A DNA stretch of 64,000 bases from Amborella trichopoda (lineage: Eukaryota; Streptophyta; Magnoliopsida; Amborellales; Amborellaceae): assembly GCF_000471905.2 (NCBI RefSeq), contig NW_006500031.1, positions 3,059,701-3,123,700 on the forward strand. Direction: 5' to 3'. Below, piece after piece: positions 38,601 to 48,720 of the stretch. How positions within the stretch are numbered: position 1 is the first letter of the stretch; every line of letters begins with the position of its first letter. The notes beneath the pieces were generated by a model. That model searched no databases. It saw only the letters and a list, made by a program, of their open reading frames with translations, and had not been told where the DNA came from. Made by a program: the position numbers and the translations under genes.

Positions 38601-41600
38601 CCAACCATCCAAACATAGAACCACCAATTAGGAATAAGGCCTCCAATAGAGCCTCTAGTTGTAGGTTTAGTCAACCATCAAGTCATAGGGCTTTACCACT
38701 TCCAACAAAATAACCCCATTGCAGGAGGTCGCCTCACGACGGATTTGGTCAATTCCCTCATCGAGGACTGAGGTAAACGGCCGGACCTAGGTTTGACATC
38801 TAGCTCATCCACATTCAGCACTCACGGTCACCCAGTGGTGAACCAAGTTAACCCCCAAGCCCAAACCAACTGACCTAACCAACCTCCCTATGAGCTTGCA
38901 CTACCATACCAATCACCACAAATGATCCATGAACCTCCAGCCTCCCGAACTCAACCTGCATCGCACTACCATATCTCCAGTGTGTCATATTCCACTTCAA
39001 ACATCACACTCCTACCACTCATTCCAAGAACCAAACATCACACTCCTACCATTCATTCCAAGAAACAACAGTAGACCAACCCAGCTTACTAGTCGATCCT
39101 AATTCATCCAGCCCATTTTAGCAAGCATGGAGAGACCCTTAAGGCACTCCAAACAATAGTAACAAGGTCACAACTTTGGACCCCCAAAATTCTACATACA
39201 AGAAGTCCTCGAGATAGGATTCGTTATGCCCAACTTTGGAGAAAAGTTATTGGTGAAGGGTTGCTCCAGCCTCCATGTCACAAGCTACCTACTAACCCTG
39301 CCCACTTTGCACAAGAAACCGAACCACCACAATGCTATTTTCATGCATCAAGGAGAAACCCTGGCTTGGCAACATGAGTTTATGAGAGATAAACCATAGT
39401 TTACCGTGAATGGGAATGGGATACCAGAGCGAGTCTAGCTTGAAGTTCCATGGGCGGCGGAGCGAGCTCCGTGCATGGCTTGGGGATGGGAGCGAGTTCC
39501 ACGACTTCTAGGGAGAGCATTGCTATCTAGACAAGAGCGGGTTCCCTACCAAAAGGGATCGCATTGTGCCATTCTTAGAACGGGGTTTTCGAAGTTCACT
39601 ATTTCTGTATATTGTAAACTGGGAGCGATTTCCATTAGATAGCATGTTTCCAGATCCACAATTCCAAGGAATCAATGTAATAAAAATCTTGGCATTGAGA
39701 TTTCCTTCGAATTTTTGATGTCATTGGAGCATGATTTCATATCGAATTCAGCAAACAACAGCATTGGGTTGGAGCCTGATTTCATATTGAATTCACTGAA
39801 AAACCTTATTGTGAGGCATTGGAGCATGATTTCACACCAAATTCAGTAAACAAAATTATTGTGGTATACAGTGCACCACTACACCTTAATTATAATATAC
39901 CCTTCTCTAAACTGGCATCAATGCTGGGCAAGATTTACCCTTCTCACGTCTATATGACACTCAAGGATGGGCTAGATTTCCCATTTCGACTAAGTATGGA
40001 ATCGACGATTGAGCACATGTATTGTGCTCATGCACGAGCATATTGTGCATTACTCCCTTAGTCAAAAGACTCAATACACCACACTAGGTTGATTGTTTTA
40101 GGTTAAAATTTTGGGAACCATATAGTAATTGCTAGATGATATTTTTTTAAGAAAAATTTGAAATTTGAGTTTTATGACACAGAGATCAAGCCCTTCAAAA
40201 ATTAGATGGTGTCTATACAAATCATTCTACAATCACAATTCTCAGGTTGCATTAAATGTTTTAGATGGTAGTTATGACTTGTTGGGTTCATTCTTGAGAG
40301 AGAGAGAGAGAGGGAGGGAGAAAAAAGGGTAAGCTATGACCACATTTTATTTTATTTTATACAAATAAAATAAACTTTGTAGGTGTAGCTCGCTCCCATG
40401 ATATAGGATACTCGATTCCTAGTACGATAGAATCGTGTTTCCAACTGAAATTGCAGCCATGATCTTGGGCATGTGGATCTGGATCCCACTTGCTAGGGAA
40501 CGAGTTCCCAAATAATAGGAATCGAGTTCCCATAACTCTGGGTATGAGATCCAAATATGCAAGGAAGCGTCTAGAATCGAGATCCGGTCACTCGGAGAGC
40601 GGGATCGAGATTCCAAAGCGGAAGCGAACCCCTACATGGGCATTCCCGGTAACTATGGGATAAACCTCAAGCATCATGTGATTAAATGTTCCACAAGTTC
40701 GTTACCCATTATAACAAGAGTAAGCCATGACCTATCTCACTAGGGGAATTCACTACCAAACGGAAGAAAATCAGTGAGTTATTCCTTGACTTTGTCAAAA
40801 GATTTAAGAATGTCACTTTGCAAGTCACTGAGTTCCCACTCATCGATCAAGTGAAGATTGCCTTAATATTAGAGAATGCCACCCCAGATATGAACTTTTC
40901 TTCAGTCACATCCATTGACTTGATAATAGAAAGAGTCTTACTCTATGAAAGGCATTCGACTAGCGATCGGCCCTTGGAAAGTCAAGCACAAGCTAACCCA
41001 CACATAAACACAAGAACACATCTTTGCCTAGTGGTTAAATCAATGAAATAAGGATCAACAAGCCAAGTTTACAATCCAAATCGGAGTCTCATACAAAATG
41101 ACCTTAGGACATGGGCAATGAATCATCATATTCAAGGCGCATGGATACGGCTCACCCAACAAATTTACACCTTTAGAGGAGCCACATCAAGTATAAGGTT
41201 CTCCAACCACCTGCAACTAGGGACCCTCCATTTGAAATCAAAGATAAGCCCAATTACTAGTGACTAGGGACCCTCCATTTGAAATTTACACCTACAAAGG
41301 AGCCAATGGGCAAGACCCCACAACTATTATTCAAGTATAGTCTTGTCCAACTCCAACCACCTGTGAATAGGGACACTCCACCACCCTGAAATGCCCCCAT
41401 TCACTATCAAGAATCCCCATGTCCTATGACTCGACCATTTATTGACCAAAGCAATCTCCCCGAGCTTGATTTGAGAGGCTTAACAATCAGTAACAGTACC
41501 CCGACTGTATGTGTGGAAGACTATAGATAGCTGCCCAAAGAAATTCAGCAACTCAAGAGCTTTCTAACAAGGGAATTTGAAATTAAAGATCTAGGTCCAT

Positions 41601-43281
41601 TGAAGTATTTTTGTGGGATTATCTTTCAAAGGAATTATGTGATAAATTTTCTAAAGGAAATGAGAAAGCTTAGGTCTACTTAGGTCTACTGATACTCCTA
41701 TGGAACAAAACTACAACTTGGATAACCAGAGGATGAAGCTCTTAACAATGTGGGTATGTTTCAAAGATTAGTGGACAAGTTCATATATCTTTCACTTACA
41801 CATCTAGACATTTCATATGCTATGGGTGTCATTAGAAGGTTCATGCATGCTCCATGAACTACTCATCTTGAAGCTGCTTAGAGAGTTATTCAATATTTAA
41901 AATCATCACTTAGTAGAGGACTGCTGTTTGCTTGCTAATCATGGAAACTTACAAGTTGATCCTATATAAATGCAAATTAGGTTGGTTACATTGTGTGTTG
42001 GATATTTACATCTGGTTATTGTACTCTGGTTGAGGTAACCTTGTGACTTGGAGGAGACTTGGAGGAGTAAAAAACAATCAGTTGTAGTTCATTCAAGTCC
42101 AAAGCAAAGTACCAATCCATCGATCATGCTGTGTGCGATTGCTTTGGTTAGAAATCATATTACGAGAACTTGGTTTTCTTGTAAAGGGGTCAATGTCCAT
42201 GTACTATGAAAACAAGGCAGCCACTAGTATAGCTCACAACCTGGTCAGCATTAAAGAACCAAGCATATAGACAAATATTTCAGTTAAGAAAGAGTTACTG
42301 CCAAGAAATTTGCTTTCCATATGTGAAAACCAAAAACTAGCTAACAAATATTCTTACCAAGGTGAAACCTCGACTACGGGGGATCATAAGCAAGCTGGGC
42401 ATGAGGGATATCTATGATCCAACTTGAGAGGAAGTGTTGTGGATATTGAAGTTTATATTCTTTTCTATTGTATTTAAGTCCCTAAGGACTTATGTGTTCC
42501 GTCACTTAAAGGACATCATTGTATACAAGTAAAAAGTAATAATATACACACATACATACATACATATATATATATATATATNNNNNNNNNNNNNNNNNNN
42601 NNNNNNNNNNNNNNNNNNNNNNNNNNNNNNNNNNNNNNNNNNNNNNNNNNNNNNNNNNNNNNNNNNNNNNNNNNNNNNNNNNNNNNNNNNNNNNNNNNNN
42701 NNNNNNNNNNNNNNNNNNNNNNNNNNNNNNNNNNNNNNNNNNNNNNNNNNNNNNNNNNNNNNNNNNNNNNNNNNNNNNNNNNNNNNNNNNNNNNNNNNNN
42801 NNNNNNNNNNNNNNNNNNNNNNNNNNNNNNNNNNNNNNNNNNNNNNNNNNNNNNNNNNNNNNNNNNNNNNNNNNNNNNNNNNNNNNNNNNNNNNNNNNNN
42901 NNNNNNNNNNNNNNNNNNNNNNNNNNNNNNNNNNNNNNNNNNNNNNNNNNNNNNNNNNNNNNNNNNNNNNNNNNNNNNNNNNNNNNNNNNNNNNNNNNNN
43001 NNNNNNNNNNNNNNNNNNNNNNNNNNNNNNNNNNNNNNNNNNNNNNNNNNNNNNNNNNNNNNNNNNNNNNNNNNNNNNNNNNNNNNNNNNNNNNNNNNNN
43101 NNNNNNNNNNNNNNNNNNNNNNNNNNNNNNNNNNNNNNNNNNNNNNNNNNNNNNNNNNNNNNNNNNNNNNNNNNNNNNNNNNNNNNNNNNNNNNNNNNNN
43201 NNNNNNNNNNNNNNNNNNNNNNNNNNNNNNNNNNNNNNNNNNNNNNNNNNNNNNNNNNNNNNNNNNNNNNNNNNNNNNNNN

Positions 43282-43329
<48 letters not shown>

Positions 43330-44707
43330 CGAGTGCGGTGCATGGGTGATTTTAGAACCCAAAGTGACTCTCTCTATCTTTAAAATTCTCCCTTTCTCAC
43401 TCTTTAGATCTTCTTCTCTCGTTCTTCTTCTTCTATTATGTCATATATTTTCGTCGACCTTGACCCGGAGCCGACCTGACAAGGTCCAAAAATGGACCTA
43501 GACCAAGACCCAACTCGAATCGGATGCATGTCAATGGGTGTCCAATATTTGGGTCCAAACCAGGACCAATGTCAATCTTCCCGTCGAGTCGGCAGGTCGA
43601 TCCAACCCAATTGCCATCCTTGCAAGCAACCAAGAAAATCCATAACGAGATTGGTAAAATAGATCAACATTTCCCTTATAAAGATCTCCAAATCTTAAAA
43701 GGTAATGAGATATTTCAATGATTAAAGTTAGGCAATGATCCTCAAGAAAGTTCTTGAAAAAATTAAAATATAGTGGTCATATTCAATTCCATCTGAATAT
43801 ATATTGGTCTACTCAAGATAAAACTGAAGAATGTGTTGTTTAGATGATTAAGCCAAACTAAATGATCACGGCTTAACTTGCCGTCGTGGTAAAGTGTTTT
43901 TTCAATTACCCAAAAAAAAGCCAAACTAAATGAGCGAAAAATTTTCTTTTTTTTTTCTTTTTACTATTAGATGATCGTAGCAAGAGATCAGCAATTTCAT
44001 CATACTAGAAATACAATACAGAGCACATGTCATTGACTTTTATTATTTATTAAGGATATCATAAATCTTTTCATCCAAAAAAAAAAGGATATCATAATTC
44101 TTACACCCAATGTCCTTTTATTATTTATTAAGGATATCATAATTCTTTTCACCTAAAAAAAAAGGATATCATAATTCTTACACCCCACATCAAACATGAC
44201 AAAATATTTTATCTGGTCTAGCAACCTAAGTAAATTTGTAAAGAAAAATAACTTTTCCATTATGGTTTTGACTGTCCAAGAATCTGAAGTTCCTGATCTC
44301 AAGCATGCATGAAAAATAGAAACATGATACCCAACAAAACCACCTTAAACTAGTTATTCAATGCGAATATCCATTCAGAATTATTCTGGAAGTTAATTAA
44401 TAACTAAAAAACAATTTACCTCCAATTGCTCACTGGATGCTTGTTCCTTTGGCCTTGTATCTAACATAGCATCAATTGAAAGAGGAGACATAATCTCTGA
44501 TGCCAAAGGTGATAATGGGGATGACATGTTTGAAATCACACCTTCTTGTAAGCAAAAAGCATCTGAATACATAAGAGCGTCATTGGGTATGGGCATCGCC
44601 TTGAACTCAAAAGAACCCTTCCTGTATTCACTCAATGAAAGGTAACTTTCTATTGTACTTCTATCAGTGCCTGGTGCTTGACCATTAATATTCTCTTGCC
44701 CATCCAT
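23684..44707 (-). CDS. FEX: Fluoride export protein, CrcB/Fluc/FEX family, five exons
   Basis: Joined exons 44707-44420, 33838-33761, 25471-25177, 24864-24467 and 23917-23684 give 1293 bases, 430 residues plus stop. All four introns are GT-AG and phases match (0, 0, 1, 0). The eukaryotic FEX layout of two CrcB domains is complete. Domain 1 spans about 105-225, with N155 in the [13 protein letters not shown] block and [16 protein letters not shown] at 183-198. A linker helix follows. Domain 2 starts near 300, with [13 protein letters not shown]337 and [16 protein letters not shown] at 369-384. The family forms plasma-membrane fluoride channels that lower cytosolic fluoride. The first 95 residues are hydrophilic and poorly conserved. 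The start at 44707 is the first ATG of that exon, but the frame stays open upstream to 44760, so a longer N-terminus is possible. Introns 1 and 2 are very long and full of transposon debris. Confidence 0.85.
24467..24864 (-). CDS. FEX: FEX coding exon 4 (linker helix and start of domain 2)
   Basis: Acceptor CTAACAG and donor GTAAGT. Encodes [11 protein letters not shown], a hydrophilic Cys-containing loop ([14 protein letters not shown]), a hydrophobic helix [15 protein letters not shown], then domain 2 with PLGVWTRWF and [12 protein letters not shown]. Confidence 0.88.
25177..25471 (-). CDS. FEX: FEX coding exon 3 (rest of CrcB domain 1)
   Basis: Acceptor TTTTCAG and donor GTAACC. It encodes VLLRYGL, the Asn-containing [11 protein letters not shown] block and [12 protein letters not shown], which in the family line the fluoride pathway. 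It ends in phase 1 (the G of a Gly codon completed by GC of exon 4). Confidence 0.88.
26023..26084. repeat. Two adjacent perfect hairpins
   Basis: First stem GGGGGATGCA (26023-26032) with TGCATCCCCC (26043-26052) and a 10-base loop. Second stem CATCCATCT (26064-26072) with AGATGGATG (26076-26084) and a 3-base loop. The following AT-rich stretch to about 26220 resembles 49600-49740, so the hairpins may belong to a small transposable element. Confidence 0.6.
29550..29648. repeat. (AC)n microsatellite
   Basis: About 100 bases of AC dinucleotides with a few G and AA interruptions. Confidence 0.95.
29855..30394. repeat. Tandem duplication, about 290 bases per copy
   Basis: Copy 1 (about 29855-30102) and copy 2 (about 30143-30394) share TTCATAATTTGTTCTTTTA, GGCATCTTTGTATCAATTGT, GCGACATGACTCTAGGATCT and CATGGAACCCCGATTAG, with scattered differences. 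Confidence 0.85.
31190..31440. repeat. Interspersed repeat, inverted relative to 49090-49420
   Basis: The reverse complement shares with 49110-49230 blocks such as CTTGAAAAT(T/G)(A)ACGGTC, ACAAGATGC and GATGTCGAGATGAT in the same order. Probably two copies of one non-autonomous transposon family. Confidence 0.6.
32005..32330 (+). CDS. Possible first exon of an unrecognised plus-strand gene
   Basis: A TATA-like GCTATAAACACC (about 32049-32060) is followed by a CT-rich, leader-like stretch (32160-32205). An ATG at 32212 then opens a frame of about 37 codons ([16 protein letters not shown] onwards) reaching a donor-like GTAAGG near 32324. The same frame is also open from 32005. No domain is recognised and no convincing next exon was found, although an open frame of 108 codons lies at 32697-33023. 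It is in FEX intron 2 on the opposite strand, so it could equally be a chance arrangement or a transposed gene start. Confidence 0.25.
33761..33838 (-). CDS. FEX: FEX coding exon 2 (first membrane helix)
   Basis: A 78-base exon with acceptor GGCAG and donor GTATGG. It encodes 26 residues ending [14 protein letters not shown], the first transmembrane helix that continues into VLLRYGL of exon 3. It lies 10.6 kb from exon 1 and 8.3 kb from exon 3. Confidence 0.82.
34950..35760 (-). pseudogene. LINE ORF2 C-terminal fragment (zf-RVT region)
   Basis: On the minus strand [21 protein letters not shown] (from about 35715) leads into a damaged zf-RVT region. There [16 protein letters not shown] (about 35400-35350) keeps only part of the Cys-His pattern. 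The later block [13 protein letters not shown] is near 35180. Stops and frameshifts are present. It has opposite orientation to the RTE piece that follows and different sequence, so it is a separate insertion. Confidence 0.7.
35960..36932 (+). pseudogene. RTE-type non-LTR retrotransposon, 3' part of RT
   Basis: The plus strand encodes [51 protein letters not shown]. This is the core of plant RTE reverse transcriptases. The catalytic FADD motif reads FANG here (36135-36146), so the active site is lost. The downstream RTE tail is recognisable in pieces: [36 protein letters not shown] and NRAEWQTKI, with stops and frameshifts. It ends in an (ATG)n tract at 36918-36932, the usual microsatellite tail of RTE elements. 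Confidence 0.85.
36933..39400. other. Repetitive, gene-poor DNA, possibly gypsy-derived
   Basis: No open frame of note and no recognisable domain. Base use (CCAA-rich, long Pro/Asn-like runs between 38100 and 39300) differs from the AT-rich flanks and looks like decayed gag or spacer of a large gypsy element. That is inference only. A 39-base phrase is duplicated at about 38994-39062 (ACATCACACTCCTACCA). Confidence 0.3.
39400..40650. repeat. Scattered GAGCGAGTTCC-like motif
   Basis: Variants of GGGARCGAGTTCCC recur near 39429, 39459, 39487, 39534, 39620, 40387 (inverted), 40496, 40519, 40573 and 40601. The best copy, GGGAACGAGTTCCC at 40496-40509, is nearly self-complementary. Copies are irregularly spaced, so this is not a simple tandem array. 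Confidence 0.5.
39722..39866. repeat. Three imperfect tandem units of about 48 bases
   Basis: Each unit has TTGGAGC(A/C)TGATTTCA followed by AATTCA(G/C) and AA-rich sequence. Units start near 39724, 39769 and 39819. Confidence 0.75.
40740..41050 (+). pseudogene. Possible gypsy gag fragment
   Basis: A plus-strand frame reads [19 protein letters not shown]...[18 protein letters not shown]...[11 protein letters not shown]. The spacing of aromatic and leucine residues resembles the retrotransposon gag domain of plant Tat/Ogre-type gypsy elements. No zinc knuckle or pol follows; copia sequence begins 470 bases later. Assignment is weak. Confidence 0.3.
41520..42581 (+). pseudogene. Ty1/copia RT end, RNase H and start of 3' LTR
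   Basis: The plus strand reads [20 protein letters not shown] (from 41551), then YQRLV-like [27 protein letters not shown], and at the end [11 protein letters not shown]...LTNILTK and [10 protein letters not shown]. These are the standard copia connection, RNase H and C-terminal blocks. A GAGAGGAAG purine tract (42425-42433) then abuts TGTTGTGGATATTG at 42434, the likely 3' LTR start. Many stops are present. The LTR runs into an AT microsatellite and the assembly gap, so its end is unknown. The 5' part of the element is absent. Confidence 0.82.
42434..42581 (+). repeat. Partial copia 3' LTR running into a gap
   Basis: Begins TGTTGTGG right after the purine tract; ends in TACA and TA repeats at the gap. 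Only about 150 bases are visible. Confidence 0.55.
42582..43281. other. Assembly gap, 700 N
   Basis: All bases are N. (TA)n flanks both sides (about 42564-42581 and 43282-43328), so the gap lies in or next to an AT microsatellite. A round 700 may be a placeholder, not a measured size. Confidence 0.98.
43329..44036. repeat. Degenerate interspersed repeat
   Basis: 43450-43620 repeats GACC/GGTC-rich phrases (for example GACCTAGACCAAGACCCAACTCG) typical of old plant dispersed repeats. No gene. The rest is AT-rich. Confidence 0.35.
44037..44186. repeat. Tandem duplication, about 80 bases per copy
   Basis: Two copies of a block containing TTTTATTATTTATTAAGG, ATATCATAA and CTTACACCC. Within each copy AAGGATATCATAA occurs twice. 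Confidence 0.85.
44420..44707 (-). CDS. FEX: FEX coding exon 1 (N-terminal tail)
   Basis: 96 codons from MDGQENING to SSEQLE, ending at a donor (GAG then GTAAAT). It is hydrophilic and Ser-rich. The phrase [11 protein letters not shown] resembles the conserved patch just before the first membrane domain in plant FEX proteins. An acceptor-like CTATAG at 44761-44766 lies upstream, suggesting the exon starts at 44760 with non-coding or extra coding sequence. Confidence 0.7.
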
Positions 44708-44760
44708 GATTCCGAGTGAATATTTCACAACACAATCTCCACTGAAAGAGTATTTGCTTC

Positions 44761-47700
44761 CTATAGCGGACGCAATAATATAGTTATTTATAAGAAAAGA
44801 TCAAAATGGTGAATGAGAAACCCATTAACCAGGACAAGAAACCTAGCTAATCAGTTGTAACTCACATCAGGCAATAGACCAGTTTACTAAGGACGTTGCA
44901 ACTTACAAAACTGCATTGGACTCATTTAATATATTCGACAATAACAAACCTATCTAATTGCATAATGAAAATTAGCATTCCACAATATTAAAATGTTGAA
45001 GCACAACTTGGCCGTATTAGTGATTGTGAATGCCTACGCTCATAAAGCAACATACAGAGAGGGATAGGAAATCAGATATGGAAGATTTCATTGAAATTCA
45101 ACCAGCAATCTTTGATGAGAGTTAAATTTTCCAACTAGGTCATGGCACAAACAATACATTTCTCATATTGCATTATTTGAACGAACGCACGAGCGCACGC
45201 CCGCACGGGAAAAAATACTACATTTGCCCCCACGCTAATTCTGTAGTAGTTCAACTCCCCCTCCTTAAAGAAATGATGTTAGGGGTATTTGTTTAACCTC
45301 ATTTTTCAAACACACTTCCTCTTGACCTCAGCAAACATTGCAATTAAAAACATAAGGAGGAAACAAAAAGTAAGAACCCTAAAAAGTTGATGAGAGAGAA
45401 AAATGGATTGGCACTAGCTGTCTGATTTGTTGTACTGGAAAATGTAGGGTTAGATGCGCTCAAAATCCTTTTTCTTTCTTTTGTAAGTGTTCATTTGATG
45501 TTTTCAAGACCACTCCAAATTTTGGGGTCAAACAAATGCCTTTTTTACTTTTCAATATAGGGGGGACCGTATAAAAAAAATAGTGTATAATGCAGATGAC
45601 TGAAAGTTGTCCAAGAAAAATTCCTTTATTGTCTATCTCAAGGAGAACACTCTTTCAAATATAATCAGCACCCATGATGCACCAACCACTTAGAGGAGAT
45701 CTTATAATATAGGCCAAGCCAAGAAACACGATATTGCCTATCGCTTAAGTTTTCATTGGTTATATAGGAGACAATAGCTGCAAGAAACAGGAAGTCTAAC
45801 GATACCAATATTCTACATTCTTTCACGGACAATAGCGTCCTACACCAGCTCATTTCACAATTTGTTTGCCAATATCAACCAAGAAACTACAGTTCGCATG
45901 CCATTTGGTTTTTGAGCTGGCACATTTCAATGATCTAAGTTGTTCCTGCTAGATTGAGTAACAAGGAAGAGCTATCACTGCCAAAAGTAACTTCCTATAT
46001 TTAAAGCTCAAAAGTCACATGAAATAAGTATAAATAAAGGCAGTTTGGCAGCTTCTGATTCATGTTTGAGCAAATAAACCAGCAAAAATAGAGATATATA
46101 TTGATACAAGAAAACGTTAGTAAAATTCAATGATGTGGCAGCAAGCATAGGTGTTGAGTGCCATTTCAAAAAAAGGATCAAGTTATAAAGGAGACATCAA
46201 ATTAATATGTAAAAATCATAACAGTGGATTTTGATGGAGACTGTGAATACATGCTTATTGTAGATCTAAGGTTTTTAAAATTGAAAGCATAGAAAGAATC
46301 AATGCAGATCAGAACAGGTTTCAAAATTAATTTCAGCGGTAATCCATTTCAAATCCAAGCTAGATTTTTTTTTTATTTTCTTCATTTGATGTGCTGCTAG
46401 CATAGTACTCAAAGACCAGTTTTTCAAGCTTAACATGCAAAGTAATAGTAGTATAAACTGAGTAAAGGAAACACCAATTCCTCAGCAAGGAACAGAACAT
46501 TATCAAATAGAAAATGAGAAAGACATTTAAGCAAACTAATAAACTCATCAAATAACTTAAATTATGCGCTCATTTTTCATTTTACTAAAATAATTTCAAT
46601 TAAACAACCTCTAAGAAGAAAGAATATAAAAAGCATGTTGCATAATAACCATCACTTAAAACAAGAAAATTAAAATTGTAAATAAAAACAGAGTTTATTA
46701 GTGTATGAAGCAATAAAAAACAGATATAGAAAATTCTACAATTGATGATAATACAAAATTCATAAAAATAGTATTACTAAGAAAAGTGAGCCAAACATAA
46801 CTAGAAATGGAAATAAGAAACATAAAAGAAGCAACCAAATGAAAATTGATATAAGCAAATTAATAAGAAAGACTAAAGCCAGTACAACATAAACAATGGG
46901 AACATAAAAAAGAAATGAGAAATTTTTCACAAATAGTTCTCTGAACTCTGAGGAAGTGAATAATTATAAGAAAAGAAATCAAGCATAAAAGTTAAAAAAA
47001 CTTAGGAATTTAGAAGCAAGAAAATTTTGAAAATAATAACCAACAACAAAATTCAGGAAGACTCAAACTATTAGATGAAATTCACACCAAAGAAGTTTTT
47101 ATGTCCTAATAATATAGACAGATTACACGAACATTGATGCAGATAAAGATTTCAAAGCATACAAATTTGTGTATGTTCCTATCTGTACCATTGTAGATTA
47201 CAAAAATCGTAATCCAATTTTATTTCTCTTCAAGAACTTTCGTATACTTGGAATTAACTCATTCTCCGTTTTCTTTTTCTAATTGAAAAGAAAATGAGAA
47301 CACATGAAATTTAGAAAGGAAAATGGCGTTTTAGTTGATTTTAGCCAAAGCAGTATCAAATAGAACGAAATTGACAATTAGGTTTATTTCAGAATGAATG
47401 AGACAGAGGATTCCCCAAAAACGACTTCCCTCAAATAAGCATTACCAAAACACATTTAAAACAAATAAGAAGGAAATAATGGAAGAAAAATGAAAGAGAG
47501 GAAATAGGGGGCATAAAAAAAGTGACAAAAACATAAAAGCAAGGGAAATATCACCAAATAATAAAATGACACTATAGACATAAATCAAGAAAAAATCACA
47601 TTTAAAACTAGAGAGAGAGAAAAAAAGCTGAAAAAAAGAAAAGAAAGGGCAATTAAGGACCACTCAATACAACTAATGAAATGCTTTACATTTCATCCCC

Positions 47701-47945
47701 TTTTAACTATTGAATTAATGAACATTTCATCTCCTTTAACTATTGAATTAATAAAACAATGCATGAATATTTCATCTCCTTTAACTATTGAATTAATAAA
47801 ACAATGCAGTGTCAACAAAAAGCAGAGAAAAAGAATCACCACGCAAAATGGAAAAAATCTAAATTTAAGAAAGACAACAAATACGAAACGCCCCAAAACA
47901 TACCAACTCGATAAGAACAAAAAAAAAAAAGGATAAGGAAACCAC
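44761..47945 (-). other. Probable 5' leader intron of FEX
   Basis: AT-rich sequence without coding regions I can recognise. If the CT-rich stretch near 48000-48540 is the gene's leader, a leader intron would run from the donor-like AAAG-GTGGTT at 47946/47945 to the acceptor-like CTATAG at 44761-44766. Inference only. Confidence 0.3.
47688..47815. repeat. Three tandem units of about 32-48 bases
   Basis: Units share ATTTCATC(T/C)CCTTTTAACTATTG-like sequence and AATTAAT; the second and third also share AAAACAATGCA. Confidence 0.85.
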
Positions 47946-48720
47946 CTTTAATGAACTCTTCTCATCAATTCTAAGTAGAATTCCTTTGAATGCAGGTCGA
48001 ATGAAGCCAGTCGATTTTTCTCAATATGTAAGGAAAAAGCAAGCGTTCTACGAAAGCTTCTAGTCCTTCAGAAAATTTTTATTGACTTGGTATCCAAAAA
48101 GAATGGCAGGTTTAGGGTGGAGTGGTTAGGAATGTGAAATGGGGTGCCGAATGGATGATAGAGCAGATAAGGATGCCTAACAAGAAATATGCTCTAAGAG
48201 AGGGAAGAAATGCAGAGGACGAAAGAGAAAGGAAAGAAATTTAGAAGGAAGAGATGGAAAAACAATGAGAGAGAGTGGGGGACAAAACTATGACAGCGAT
48301 CTTAGAGAGAGAAAGGGGAAGAAATACAGAGGAATTGAAAAGGAAAGGGAAGAAATACAGAGGAAGAGAGAGAAAGCCAATGAGAGAGAGGGAAAAAGTA
48401 GGGTTACAAAACTTAGAGAGAGAGGAGGTACAAAATGGTGAGGCTAGAGAGAGATGGAGAGGAGAGAGAGGAAGCATGTGAAGCTAGGGAGAGAGATCGG
48501 GAGGAGAGAGAAAGATGAGAGAGAGAGGATGCAGAGATGCGGTACGCGGTAATCAATGCAATTTACGAATAGAAAGAAAGTACTAAACTACCCCTGTATG
48601 TTGCATCGAATGACGTACGGAGGTAATTTCGTCATTTGGCGACCATGCGCGTTGATGGGGATTGAGACGTCAGAGTTTAACAACCACCGATTGAGGGGAG
48701 CGATCCCTTTGGTCTGTTAG
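47946..48720 (-). promoter_or_regulatory. Putative FEX leader and promoter region
   Basis: On the gene strand 48540-48180 is dense in CTCTCT/TTCTCTC runs, a common feature of plant 5' leaders. A donor-like AAAG-GTGGTT follows at 47946. Upstream, 48540-48720 is more GC-rich and contains GACGTC-like and TGACGTAC-like ACGT cores (near 48611 and 48666). No transcript evidence is available from sequence alone. Confidence 0.3.

Larger units (their letters stand above)
33839..44419 (-). other. FEX intron 1 (10.6 kb), transposon-filled
   Basis: Donor GTAAAT and acceptor GGCAG. Contains a minus-strand LINE fragment, a plus-strand RTE fragment, repetitive sequence of possible gypsy origin, a plus-strand copia fragment, an AT microsatellite with an assembly gap, and a tandem duplication near exon 1. 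Its true length is uncertain because of the gap. Confidence 0.75.

Noticed and set aside
42502..43362. Open frames of 275-286 codons across the N gap
   Set aside because: They consist of unknown bases flanked by translated AT repeat.
47442..47920. Hydrophobic open frames on the minus strand
   Set aside because: Low-complexity Phe/Leu/Ser translation of A-rich DNA and of the tandem units at 47688-47815.
48241..48481. Open frames on both strands in the GA/CT-rich block
   Set aside because: Low-complexity translation of GAGAGA/CTCTCT; better read as a leader-like CT-rich stretch.
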